From Streptomyces sp. NBC_00223 (GTDB lineage: Bacteria > Actinomycetota > Actinomycetes > Streptomycetales > Streptomycetaceae): a stretch of 64,000 nucleotides of DNA. The notes below the pieces were generated by a model. That model was not told the origin of the DNA, searched no databases, and saw only the letters and a list, made by a program, of their open reading frames with translations. Positions 33,415-42,315 of the stretch are shown piece after piece. How positions within the stretch are numbered: position 1 is the first letter of the stretch; each line of letters begins with the position of its first letter. Location: NCBI RefSeq assembly GCF_036199905.1, contig NZ_CP108109.1, positions 4,711,501 to 4,775,500 on the forward strand. Direction: 5' to 3'. Position numbers and translations under genes: made by a program.

Positions 33415-34910
33415 TCTCAGGTTCCGCCGACGAACACGGCAGCGAGCGCCGGGCCGTTGTCATCGGCGCCAGCCTCGCCGGCATGGCCGCGGCGGCGGCA
33501 CTCGCCCACCACCTCGACCACGTCACCGTCATCGAGCGCGACCGGCTGCCGCACGGCCCGGTCTGGCGGCGCGGTGTCGCCCAGTCCCGGCACGCCCACA
33601 ATCTGATGGCCGCCGGGCACCGGGGACTTGAGCGGCTGCTGCCCGGCATCACCCGGGAGCTGGACACCCACGGCATGGTGACCGTGCGCATGCCGCAGGA
33701 CATGCTGATGTTCGGACCGGGCGGCTGGATACCGCGGTTCGACTCGGACCTGACGATGCTCACCGGCAGCCGCGACACCCTCGACTCGGTGCTCCGCGCC
33801 CGGCTGCGGGACCACCCCAAGGTCACCTTCATGGAGCAGACCGAGGCGGTGTCCCTGCGGGCCGGCCGCGACGACACCGTCAGCGGTGTGTGGGTGCGCC
33901 GCCGCGAGCCCGACTCCGAGACCGGGTGGACCCGCCCCGAGATCCTGCCGGCCGGCTTCGTGGTCGACGCCGCCGGGCGCAAGTCCCGGGCCCCGCAGTG
34001 GCTGGAGGAACTCGGCTACGGCACCGCGCCGGAGACCGTGGTCGACGCCAGGACGGCCTACGCCACCACGGTGTTCGCGCCGCCGCTGGGACACGTCGCG
34101 GACTGGAAGTGCATGCTCATCCTGGCCACCCCCGACACCCCGCGCCAGGGCATCCTCAACCCCATCGAGGGCGGCAAGTGGATGGTGTCGCTCTCCGCCA
34201 GCGGCGGCGAGCGCCCGCCCACCGACCACGCGGGCTTCCTGGAGTACGCCAAGACGCTGCGCTCCCCGGTGCTGCACGAGGCGATCGAGCACGCCACCCC
34301 GCTCGGCCCCGTGCACGGCTCCGGGCGCACCGAGAACCGCTGGCACCACTACGAGAAGATGCGGCGCTGGCCCGACGGCTTCCTCGTCCTCGGCGACGCC
34401 GCCGCGGGCTTCAACCCCTCCTACGGGCAGGGCATGTCGGTCGCCGTGCAGTGCGCGCTGCTGCTGGACGACGCCCTGGGCCGGCACGGCACCACGCGCG
34501 CCCTCACCTACGGGCTGCGCCGCGCCCAGGCCCGGCACATCCTGGCCGCCTGGCAGATCGCCACCGGCGTCGACCTCCAGTACCCGTGGGCCGCCGAACC
34601 GTGCCCGCCCGACCTGGTGACCCGGCTGAGCCAGCGCTACATCAGCCGGATCGCGGCGACCGCCCCGACCAACCCCACCGCCGCGCGGGTCCTGCTCGAA
34701 CTCACCCAGCTCACCGCGGCGCCCACCGCGGTCTTCCGGCCGGGCGTCATCGCCGCCGCCGTCAGGGGCCCGCGGGGCCAGGCGCCCACCGCGCCGCCCA
34801 GCACCACGCACGGCGCGAACGCGACCCGCGCCCGCCGGACCACGACGACCGGGACCGCGCCCGCCGACCCGGCCCCGACGACCCAGCACCCCTCCGTGAC
34901 CGGCGGCTGA
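33405..34910 (+). CDS. FAD-dependent monooxygenase/epoxidase-like flavoprotein
   Basis: This is a 501-residue flavoprotein. ATG 33405 has AAGGAGG upstream. The FAD dinucleotide motif is VVIGASLAGMAAAAALA near 18-34, and the second FAD motif is VLGDAAAGFNPSYGQGMSVA near 327-346. This matches p-hydroxybenzoate-hydroxylase-type oxygenases and the squalene-epoxidase-like enzymes of antibiotic clusters. No halogenase WxWxIP motif is present. Expected chemistry is NAD(P)H- and O2-dependent hydroxylation or epoxidation of an aromatic or alkene, possibly of the prenyl chain. The C-terminal 50 residues are Thr/Pro/Ala-rich and probably disordered. Confidence 0.87.
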   Translation: MRLISGSADEHGSERRAVVIGASLAGMAAAAALAHHLDHVTVIERDRLPHGPVWRRGVAQSRHAHNLMAAGHRGLERLLPGITRELDTHGMVTVRMPQDMLMFGPGGWIPRFDSDLTMLTGSRDTLDSVLRARLRDHPKVTFMEQTEAVSLRAGRDDTVSGVWVRRREPDSETGWTRPEILPAGFVVDAAGRKSRAPQWLEELGYGTAPETVVDARTAYATTVFAPPLGHVADWKCMLILATPDTPRQGILNPIEGGKWMVSLSASGGERPPTDHAGFLEYAKTLRSPVLHEAIEHATPLGPVHGSGRTENRWHHYEKMRRWPDGFLVLGDAAAGFNPSYGQGMSVAVQCALLLDDALGRHGTTRALTYGLRRAQARHILAAWQIATGVDLQYPWAAEPCPPDLVTRLSQRYISRIAATAPTNPTAARVLLELTQLTAAPTAVFRPGVIAAAVRGPRGQAPTAPPSTTHGANATRARRTTTTGTAPADPAPTTQHPSVTGG

Positions 34911-34987
34911 CGCCCGGCCCGCCGCCGTACCCCGTCCGCCGACCGACCCGACCCCGTACCACCGCTGTGTGAAGGAGAACCGTCACC

Positions 34988-35989
34988 ATGTCGCTCCACC
35001 CGCCGCCCGGCTCCGCCCCCGCCGCCTCCGACCCGACCGGGAGCGGGCAGGACATCGTCCGTGAGGACATCACCTTCGAGGTGGTCCCCTCCGTCGACCC
35101 GTCGGCCCGCTGGAAGATCAGCGCCCAGCTGCTGATCCCGGCCGGCGGCGCCGACACCGTACAGCTGCTGCTCCCCGGCCTGACCTACGACCGGCGCTAC
35201 TGGCAGGTGCCCGGCGAGTACGACTACGCCGCCCACATGGTCCGCGCCGGGTACGCGGTGCTGCTGCTCGACCGGATCGGCACCGGCGCCAGCAGCAGGC
35301 CGCCCGCCAACGAGGTCACCGCCGACACCCATGTGGAGACCCTCAAGCCCATCGTCGCCGCGCTGCGCGAGGGCACCCCGGGCGGGCACTCCTTCGCCCG
35401 CGTGGTGTCCGTCGGCCACTCCTACGGCGCCGGCCTGGCGATCGTCGCCGCCGCCCGGCACGCCGACGTCGACGGCGTGGTGGTCACCGGCATGCTGCAC
35501 ACCACCTCGCCGATGTACGACGAGGTGATCAACTTCTTCCACCCCGGCAGTGAGGACCCGGTCCTGGCCGACCCCTCCCTCCCGCAGTGGTACATGACCC
35601 AGCGGCCCGGCCTGCGGGCGAAGATGCTGGAGTACGCCGAGGGCATCGACGAGGAACTGTCGCTGCACAACGAGCAGATGAAGTCGACGGCCACCATCGG
35701 CGAGGGCGAGTCCCTTCCGCAGACCTACCTCAGCGAGTTCTCCAACGCGATCACCGCGCATGTGCTGCTGGTGGTCGGCGAGCACGACGCCCTGTTCAGC
35801 AGCGCCGACGTCGGCTTCGCGGCCACCTCCGAGGCGGTGGAGGAGTTCGAGAAGGACTTCTACACCTCCAGCGCGAGCCTGACCACGCACGTCCTGCCGG
35901 GCACCGGCCACTCGCTGAACCTGCACCGCACCGCGCCGCGGACCTACCAGTTGATCCACGACTGGCTCCGGGCGCACCTCGCCGCCTGA
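34988..35989 (+). CDS. Alpha/beta-hydrolase
   Basis: This is a 333-residue hydrolase. ATG 34988 follows AAGGAGAACC. The nucleophile elbow is VGHSYGAG with Ser145, the acid is in VVGEHDALF near 265, and the catalytic His is in LPGTGHSLNLH near 305. The oxyanion region LLLPGLTYDRRYW precedes it, so the triad is complete. It may cleave an ester, thioester or amide, or release an intermediate from the carrier protein. It lies between the flavoprotein and the transporter in the same orientation. Confidence 0.85.
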   Translation: MSLHPPPGSAPAASDPTGSGQDIVREDITFEVVPSVDPSARWKISAQLLIPAGGADTVQLLLPGLTYDRRYWQVPGEYDYAAHMVRAGYAVLLLDRIGTGASSRPPANEVTADTHVETLKPIVAALREGTPGGHSFARVVSVGHSYGAGLAIVAAARHADVDGVVVTGMLHTTSPMYDEVINFFHPGSEDPVLADPSLPQWYMTQRPGLRAKMLEYAEGIDEELSLHNEQMKSTATIGEGESLPQTYLSEFSNAITAHVLLVVGEHDALFSSADVGFAATSEAVEEFEKDFYTSSASLTTHVLPGTGHSLNLHRTAPRTYQLIHDWLRAHLAA

Positions 35990-36026
35990 CCGATCCGCCG
36001 TTGAAGTTGAGTTGAAGGGACCCCCC

Positions 36027-38285
36027 ATGCTGGACAGGTGGGCACGCCTGATCATCCGTAAGCCGCGCGCCGTGGTCCTGGTGACGCTGCTGCTGGTCTT
36101 CATGGCCGGTGGCGCCGCCGGCGGACTGCAGAAGCACTTGACCATGGGCGGCTACGAGTCCTCCACGACCGCGTCGTCGAAGGCCGCCGACGCCCTGCAG
36201 AAGGTCTTCAAGCAGGGCGAGCCGAATCTGGTGATGGTGGTCACCGCGCCCGGCGGCGTGGACTCCGCCACCGCCGAGGCGGCCGGTGCCCGCCTGGCCG
36301 ACAAGGTCGCCGCCGAGGCGCACGTCACCAACGTCACCTCCTACTGGACGGCCGGCCACGCGGCCGCGCTGCGCAGCAAGGACGGCAACCAGGCGCTGAT
36401 CCTGGGCCGCATCACCGGGGACTTCGACGACGCCATCGACCGGGTCAAGACCGTCGACTCCCACTACCACGGCACGGTCGACGGCCTTCAGGTCAAGGTC
36501 GGCGGCTCGGCGATGATGTGGAAGGAGAACACCTCCCAGTCCGCGAAGGACGCCACCAAGGCGGACGGCACCGTCTTCCCGCTGGTGCTGATCGTCCTGA
36601 TGATCGTCTTCGGCAGCGCGGTCGCCGCGCTGCTGCCGCTGTCGGTCGCGATCAGCGCGATGCTGCTGTCGATGGGCGTGCTCTTCGGCCTCACCTTCGC
36701 CGTGGACACCTCCAACGTGGTCGTCAACACCACGACATTCCTCGGCATCGGTCTCGGCATCGACTACAGCCTGCTGTTCGTCAGCCGCTACCGGGAGGAG
36801 TTGCGGCGCGGCCGGGACGTCGACGACGCGCTGCGGCGCACCATGCGGACCGCCGGCCGTACCGCGCTGTTCTCGGCGCTGACCGTGGCCGTGGCCTTCC
36901 TCGGCCTGCTGGTGCTGCCGTTCACGATGTTCACCTCGCTCGCGATCGGCTGCGTCACCACCTCCCTGCTGGCCGCGCTGTGCACGGTGGTCCTGGTCCC
37001 GGCGCTGCTGAAGTGGCTCGGCCCGCGCGTCGACAAGGGGCGGCTGAGCCGCCGCCGGGCCGAGGCGTCGCTCGACGGCAGCAAGTTCTGGCACGGGGTG
37101 GCCGGCGGAGTGATGCGCCGCCCGGTCGGCGCCGCGCTGCTCGCGGTGATCGTCGTGGTCGTCCTGGGCCTGCCCGCCTTCCAGATGAAGCTGCGGCTGC
37201 CGGACGAGAGCGTGCTGCCCGCGTCCTCGCAGTCCGCCGCGGTCGCCAAGGTCCTCGCCACGAACTTCGACACCCACGAGCAGCAGGCGCTCCAGGCCGT
37301 CGCCCTCAACACCGGCGGCGCCTCCGCGGACGCGGTCGGCGACTACGCCCAGCGGCTGTCCGCGCTGCCCGACGTGGCCCGGGTCGACGCCTCGACCGGC
37401 AGCTACGCCAAGGGCCGGCTGGTGGCGCCCGCCACGGACGCCAACGCCCGCTTCACCAGCGGCCGGGCGACCTACCTGTCGATCGTGCCGACGGTGGACC
37501 CGTACTCCGACCAGGGCAAGCGGCTGGTGTCGCACGTGCGCGGCACCAAGGCGCCGTTCCAGGTGATCGTCGGCGGTATGGCGGCGACCAGCGTCGACAC
37601 CTTCCACACACTGGCCCACCGGCTGCCGATCGCGGCGGCCATCCTGTTCGTCGGGATGTTCGTGCTGCTGTTCCTGCTCACCGGGAGCGTGCTGCTGCCG
37701 ATCAAGGCGATGGTGCTGACCGGGTGCAGTCTGACGGCCACCTTCGGCGCCCTGGTCTTCATCTTCCAGCAGGGCCATCTCAAGGGCCTGGTCGGCGACT
37801 TCATCGTCACCGGCGGTATCACCTGGACCGTGCCCGTACTGATCTTCGGAGTCGCCTTCGCGCTGTCGATGGACTACGAGGTCTTCATGCTCGCCCGGAT
37901 CAAGGAGGAGTACGACCGCACCGGCGACAACGAACAGGCCGTCGTGGCGGGCCTCGGCCGGGTCGGCAAGATCATCACCTACGCGGCGCTGCTGCTGTCG
38001 ATCGTCTTCCTGGTGCTCGTCACCTCCGGCATCAGCTACATGAAGGCGATCGGCGTCGGTCTGCCGCTGGCGATCCTCATGGACGCCACGCTCATCCGCG
38101 GCGTTCTGCTGCCCGCGCTGATGAAGCTGATGGGCCGGGCCAACTGGTGGGCGCCCAAGCCGCTGCGCGCCCTTCACCAGAAGTTCGGTCTGCACGAGAG
38201 CGACGGTCCGGACAGCTTCGAACCCGCCGCGGCGCAGGGCGCCGCTCCCGCCCCGGCCGCGCGGGCCCAGAGCAGCCTGCGGTAG
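36027..38285 (+). CDS. MMPL/RND-family efflux transporter
   Basis: This is a 752-residue integral membrane protein with two repeats of one N-terminal helix, a large extracytoplasmic loop and five further helices. Diagnostic stretches are LGIGLGIDYSLLFVSRYREEL in the first half and GVAFALSMDYEVFMLARIKEEY in the second. I chose ATG 36027, six bases after GAAGGGA, over TTG 36012. MMPL proteins in actinomycete clusters export lipophilic products using the proton gradient, and this one is the obvious exporter for a prenylated compound. A perfect 20-bp inverted repeat follows it at 38308-38354. Confidence 0.93.
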   Translation: MLDRWARLIIRKPRAVVLVTLLLVFMAGGAAGGLQKHLTMGGYESSTTASSKAADALQKVFKQGEPNLVMVVTAPGGVDSATAEAAGARLADKVAAEAHVTNVTSYWTAGHAAALRSKDGNQALILGRITGDFDDAIDRVKTVDSHYHGTVDGLQVKVGGSAMMWKENTSQSAKDATKADGTVFPLVLIVLMIVFGSAVAALLPLSVAISAMLLSMGVLFGLTFAVDTSNVVVNTTTFLGIGLGIDYSLLFVSRYREELRRGRDVDDALRRTMRTAGRTALFSALTVAVAFLGLLVLPFTMFTSLAIGCVTTSLLAALCTVVLVPALLKWLGPRVDKGRLSRRRAEASLDGSKFWHGVAGGVMRRPVGAALLAVIVVVVLGLPAFQMKLRLPDESVLPASSQSAAVAKVLATNFDTHEQQALQAVALNTGGASADAVGDYAQRLSALPDVARVDASTGSYAKGRLVAPATDANARFTSGRATYLSIVPTVDPYSDQGKRLVSHVRGTKAPFQVIVGGMAATSVDTFHTLAHRLPIAAAILFVGMFVLLFLLTGSVLLPIKAMVLTGCSLTATFGALVFIFQQGHLKGLVGDFIVTGGITWTVPVLIFGVAFALSMDYEVFMLARIKEEYDRTGDNEQAVVAGLGRVGKIITYAALLLSIVFLVLVTSGISYMKAIGVGLPLAILMDATLIRGVLLPALMKLMGRANWWAPKPLRALHQKFGLHESDGPDSFEPAAAQGAAPAPAARAQSSLR

Positions 38286-38307
38286 CACTCCGGTCGGCCG
38301 GTACCCG

Positions 38308-38354
38308 GCGGACCGCGCGTCCCGCGGACCAGCACCGCGGGACGCGCGGTCCGC
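38308..38354 (+). terminator. Perfect 20-bp-stem hairpin between transporter and ligase genes
   Basis: GCGGACCGCGCGTCCCGCGG (38308-38327) and its exact complement (38335-38354) enclose a 7-base loop, 23 bp after the MMPL stop and 69 bp before the next start. No U-run follows. It probably terminates or attenuates transcription, separating expression of the downstream ligase and oxidoreductase. Confidence 0.75.
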
Positions 38355-38422
38355 ACCCCTTCTGGTCTTGCAACGCCTACAGAACGGCCCGACGGGCCGC
38401 CCACACACCATAGGGAGACCTC

Positions 38423-40048
38423 ATGGGTGCATCACGGCCGACCAATATCGGCCTTGTCTTCGACCGGCACGCCGAAGCGCGCCGCCAGACGGTCATGCTC
38501 CTGGACCGCCCCTTCGACATCGCCCCCGACGGCGGCACCCGCTACGACGGCGCCGCCCTGGCCGACCTGGTCCACCAGGCCAGCAACTGGCTCTACGCGG
38601 CCGGTCTGCGGCGCGGCCAGAAGGTCGGCATCGTCAAGGACAACCACTTCGACATGCTCATCCTGACCGCGGCGGCGGCCAGGATCGGGGCGCTGCCGGC
38701 CGAACTGGCCCCGCTGGCCTCGCTCGCCTCGGTGCAGGGGATGCTCCGCAACCTCCGCCCCGACCTGCTGGTGGCGAGCACCACCATGCTCCAGCGGGCC
38801 GCGAAGGCCGGCACCACCCTCGCCGAGCCCGGCATCCGTACGATCGCCGTCCCCAGCCTCGACCCCACGGCCCCGGAGGCGCCCGAGGGCACGATCCCGC
38901 TGAGCGATCTGCTCGGCTCGCCCACCGCCCCGGTGAACTTCCGCCCCGACGACGAGCCGATGATCATCACCCACAGCTCGGGCACCACCGGTGTGCCCAA
39001 GCTCGTGGTCAACTCCGGCTCCACCATCCTCGGTGCCGGCGCCCGCATGGAGACCATCCGCTTCCCCGTGGTCGCCAGCCGCCGTACCGACGTGGTCGGC
39101 ACGTCCTTCACCTACGCCCACGCCCGCTCGGTCTCCTGGACCGCAGGACAGCTCACGCTGGCGCCCACCGCGCTGTCGATCATCTCCGACCCGAGCCTGG
39201 ACAACGCCGCCCGCGCCCTGGCCGAGCACCGCCCGACCACCCTGGAGGCGTGCCCCAACATCTTCCAGCGCTGGGAGGAGTTGGCCGACAACCGCCCCGA
39301 ACTCTTCGAGCAGGTACGGCTGTACGTGGGCACCTTCGACGCGGTGCACCCCCGTACCGTGCGCAAGTTCCTCGGCGCGAGCAAGACCAAGCACCCGATC
39401 TGGGGCCAGAGTTGGGGGCAGAGCGAGGTCGGTCCCGTGTGCGCGGCCTTCTTCACCCGCCGCAGCATCGCCAAGACCGACAAGCCGACCTCCGTCACCA
39501 ACGACATCGGCTGGACCGTGCCCTTCCTGGCCAAGGTCCGGGTCGTCGACCCGCTGACCGGGCGGCGCCAGCCGCGCGGGAAGCCCGGCATCCTGATGGT
39601 CTCCACCCGGGCGCGCTGCATCACCTACCTGGGCGAGGAGGACCGGCACACCGAGAAGGTCGACGGCGAGTGGTGGAACACCGGTGACGTCGGCACCCGC
39701 GGCTGGCTGGGCCGGATGCGGCTGGAGGACCGGGAGGTCGACACCATCCCCGGCGGCAGCAGCATCGAGCTGGAGAGCGTCCTGCTCGACCGGCTGGAGC
39801 GGGCGATCGACGTGACCCTGCTCGGCGTTCCCGACCAGGACCCGATCCCGGTGCTGTGCATGCGCGACAACGAGCTGGACCCGGCGGACTGGAAGCGCGC
39901 CACCGAGGACCTGCCGCCGCTCGCCGAGCCGCTGCTGGTCCCGTGGGAGCAGGTGCCGCGTACCGCCACCTGGAAGGTGCGCCGGCTGGAACTCCGTGAA
40001 CAACTGCTGGGCACCAGCGCCGCGGTCGGCACCGGCCGGTGGACATGA
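38423..40048 (+). CDS. ANL-superfamily adenylating ligase (paralogue 2)
   Basis: This is a 541-residue AMP-forming ligase, a full-length paralogue of the enzyme at 29346-30962. ITHSSGTTGVPKLVV is at 182-196, WGQSWGQSE follows, then WWNTGDVG, and Lys518 in ATWKVRR supplies the A10 lysine. ATG 38423 follows AGGGAGACC. The core motifs are intact, unlike those of the third ANL protein at 61663. Two related ligases in one cluster may act on two related acids, or one may form an amide or N-N bond, as ANL enzymes do in some nitrous-acid-using pathways. Which applies cannot be told from sequence. Confidence 0.88.
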   Translation: MGASRPTNIGLVFDRHAEARRQTVMLLDRPFDIAPDGGTRYDGAALADLVHQASNWLYAAGLRRGQKVGIVKDNHFDMLILTAAAARIGALPAELAPLASLASVQGMLRNLRPDLLVASTTMLQRAAKAGTTLAEPGIRTIAVPSLDPTAPEAPEGTIPLSDLLGSPTAPVNFRPDDEPMIITHSSGTTGVPKLVVNSGSTILGAGARMETIRFPVVASRRTDVVGTSFTYAHARSVSWTAGQLTLAPTALSIISDPSLDNAARALAEHRPTTLEACPNIFQRWEELADNRPELFEQVRLYVGTFDAVHPRTVRKFLGASKTKHPIWGQSWGQSEVGPVCAAFFTRRSIAKTDKPTSVTNDIGWTVPFLAKVRVVDPLTGRRQPRGKPGILMVSTRARCITYLGEEDRHTEKVDGEWWNTGDVGTRGWLGRMRLEDREVDTIPGGSSIELESVLLDRLERAIDVTLLGVPDQDPIPVLCMRDNELDPADWKRATEDLPPLAEPLLVPWEQVPRTATWKVRRLELREQLLGTSAAVGTGRWT

Positions 40049-40070
40049 CCCGCCGAAAGGGGAGACGATC

Positions 40071-41405
40071 ATGACAGATCTGGACGTCGCGGTGATCGGC
40101 GCCGGCATCGCCGGACTGGTCACCGCCCACAAGCTGGCACAGGCCGGTTACCGGGTCGAACTCTTCGAGTCCGAGTCCGAGGCCGGCGGCCGGATGCGCT
40201 GCGGCCGTATCGACGGATACGTCATCGACCGCGGCGCCGAGACCCTGGCCCCGTACGGCTATCCCGCCACCTGGCGGATGATCCGTGAACTGGGCCTGGA
40301 GGAGTCCGGCGACGTGCACCGGATCCGCCCTCCGGTGGCGCTGTGGCGCGGCGGCCGGGCGTATCCGTGGATGGGTCACCCGAAGTCCGTGCTGACCCGC
40401 GCGGGTCTGTCCCCGGGCGCCTGGTTCCAGATGCTGCGGATGATGGCGCACACCGGCAAGCCCGGCGCCCTGGACCCCGAGCGGATCGAGGAGTCGGTCC
40501 TCGGCACGATGACCGTCACCGAACTGGGCCAGAAGTACCACCCCGATCTCGTCGACCACATGCTGGAGCCGATCTCCGCCTCGGCGTTCGGCTGGATACC
40601 CGAACGCTCGGGCGCCGCGCCGCTGATGGCCATCGTGCAGGGCACCCGTGGCATCCTGCGCTGGCGCACCTACCGCCACGGCCAGGACACGATGGCCCGC
40701 ACGCTGGCGAAGAACCTGACGGTCCACCTCGGCCGGCGGGTGGTCAACGTACGGCGGGACGGCGCCGGCGCCCGGATCAGCTGCGCCGACGGCAGCGAGG
40801 TGACCGCGCGCGCCGCGGTGCTGACCCTGCCGTCGCCGCAGATCCCCGACGTGTACCCGGACGCGCCCGCCGTGGAGAGCGACTTCCTGCACTCCTCGAC
40901 GTTCTCCTCCGTGATGCGGGTGGCCTGCATGCTCGACCGGCCGCTCGAACCGCGCCGCCGCCGGATGGGTCCGAAGCTGTACGCGGCGCTGCTGGCCCGC
41001 GGCGAGAGTCCGCTGCTGGTCGGCTGCACGGTGGAGCACAACAAGTGCCCGGAGCGCGCCCCCGCGGGCAAGGGACTGATCTCGCTGCTGATCGCGCCGC
41101 ACCGGGTGCCGGAACTCCTCGACGCCAGTGACGAGGAGGTCTCCCGGATGGTGCTGGAGGAGGGTGAGCGGCAGCTCGTCGACGGACTGCGGGAGGCGTG
41201 CGTGGGCACCGACGTCATCCGCTGGCGCGACGCGCTGCCGGAGGCGCCGCCCAAGTCGCTCGCGCTGCGCGGGGCGTTCGTCCGGCGCGACCCCAGCCCG
41301 ATCGAGTACGCCGGAGACTGGGTCTATCTGCGGCCGAGCAGCGAGGCCGCGATCGCCTCCGCCGACCTCGCGGTGCCGAGGGTGAGGGCGCTGCTGGAAC
41401 GCTGA
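40071..41405 (+). CDS. FAD-dependent amine oxidase/protoporphyrinogen oxidase-like oxidoreductase
   Basis: This is a 444-residue flavoprotein starting at ATG 40071 after AAAGGGGAG. The FAD-binding motif VAVIGAGIAGLVTAHKLA is at 5-22, followed by the FESESEAGGRMR motif typical of monoamine-oxidase/HemG-like proteins. The C-terminal FAD contact is WVYLRPSSEAAIASADLA. Family members dehydrogenate amines, tetrapyrroles or polyenes, so this enzyme could desaturate or oxidise an amine intermediate. It directly follows ligase paralogue 2 and ends before a terminator hairpin. Confidence 0.85.
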   Translation: MTDLDVAVIGAGIAGLVTAHKLAQAGYRVELFESESEAGGRMRCGRIDGYVIDRGAETLAPYGYPATWRMIRELGLEESGDVHRIRPPVALWRGGRAYPWMGHPKSVLTRAGLSPGAWFQMLRMMAHTGKPGALDPERIEESVLGTMTVTELGQKYHPDLVDHMLEPISASAFGWIPERSGAAPLMAIVQGTRGILRWRTYRHGQDTMARTLAKNLTVHLGRRVVNVRRDGAGARISCADGSEVTARAAVLTLPSPQIPDVYPDAPAVESDFLHSSTFSSVMRVACMLDRPLEPRRRRMGPKLYAALLARGESPLLVGCTVEHNKCPERAPAGKGLISLLIAPHRVPELLDASDEEVSRMVLEEGERQLVDGLREACVGTDVIRWRDALPEAPPKSLALRGAFVRRDPSPIEYAGDWVYLRPSSEAAIASADLAVPRVRALLER

Positions 41406-41515
41406 CGCGTATCCTTCCCGGCCCCGCTCTTCCCGACCCTTCCCGACCCTTCCCGACCCGACCCGGCCCCGCCCGATGCCGGCGCCGCCGTGACGGGCGC
41501 CGCTTCGCCCTGCCT

Positions 41516-41549
41516 GAACGCCCCGCGCCGAACTCCGGCCGGGGCGTTC
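41516..41549 (+). terminator. Hairpin terminator after the flavoprotein gene
   Basis: GAACGCCCCG and CGGGGCGTTC form a perfect 10-bp stem with a 14-base loop, about 110 bp after the stop codon. The gap before it contains three direct repeats of TTCCCGACCC. Confidence 0.55.
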
Positions 41550-41688
41550 GGCGTTGACGGACCGGGTGATGTCGGTGCGGTGTGGGAAATGTCGGGCTAA
41601 GCATCCACTGAGGAGAGTTCCTGCATGGCAAGATGTTGCCATCGGCGGACTGCCGTCGCTGGTGCGGGGCCTTCCTATATTCGATGGC

Positions 41689-42315
41689 ATGACCAATCTG
41701 GAGCAGGCCCCCACGGCCACGGATTCGGGGCGATGGCGGGAGTCGGCCGTCGACGCGGCGCTGGCACTGTGCCGTGAGAGGGCTTTCCACGAGTTCGACA
41801 TCTCCGACATCGCCGCCCGAGCCGGGGTGGACGTGGAGACCCTGCACAGTCGGTGGCCGGACCGGAAGCTGCTGGTCGCCGAGGCGCTGCTGGGTTCGGT
41901 CGCACCCCGGATGACCTTCGGCGCCACCGGCGATCTGACCGTGGACCTCCGCGCGCAACTGGCCGCCACGATCGAGGTGTTCGCCGACCCGCACATCGGA
42001 CCGCATCTGGTGGCGCTGACCGCCGAGGCGTCGCGTGACCAGCGGCTGGCCGGCTTCTTCCTCAAGCACGTCTTCGGCCCCAACCGCGCCGCCGCCCGCG
42101 CCCGTTTCGAACTGGCTCAGGAGCAGGGCCAGTTGAGGACGGACCTGGACCTGAACACGGCCGTCGACATGGTCTTCGGCCCGATCTGGTTCCGGTTGCT
42201 TCTCAACACCGGTCCGCTCACCGCCGATCTGGCGGACTCGCTCACCGAACACGCCCTGCGCGGTCTGGCTCCCCGACCGGAGACCGGCGCGCCCTCCGGA
42301 AGCAGCCCGGCATGA
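41689..42315 (+). CDS. TetR/AcrR-family transcriptional regulator
   Basis: This is a 208-residue regulator. The N-terminal helix-turn-helix spans about residues 15-60 (ALALCRERAFHEFDISDIAARAG, then LHSRWPDRKLLVAEALL). The C-terminal ligand domain includes ELAQEQGQLRTDLDLNTAVDMVFGPIWFRLL, as in the TetR_C_16-type group. I prefer ATG 41689; longer in-frame starts add a poor N-terminus. The word TATATT ends only 7 bases before this ATG, so the mRNA may be leaderless. It overlaps qcrB by ATGA and probably senses the product or an intermediate to control qcrB. Confidence 0.88.
   Translation: MTNLEQAPTATDSGRWRESAVDAALALCRERAFHEFDISDIAARAGVDVETLHSRWPDRKLLVAEALLGSVAPRMTFGATGDLTVDLRAQLAATIEVFADPHIGPHLVALTAEASRDQRLAGFFLKHVFGPNRAAARARFELAQEQGQLRTDLDLNTAVDMVFGPIWFRLLLNTGPLTADLADSLTEHALRGLAPRPETGAPSGSSPA

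Noticed and set aside
35796..38411. An 871-codon leftward reading frame opposite the MMPL gene
   Set aside because: It is antisense to an unmistakable transporter. The translation is His/Gln/Arg/Asp-rich with no domain and no ribosome binding site.
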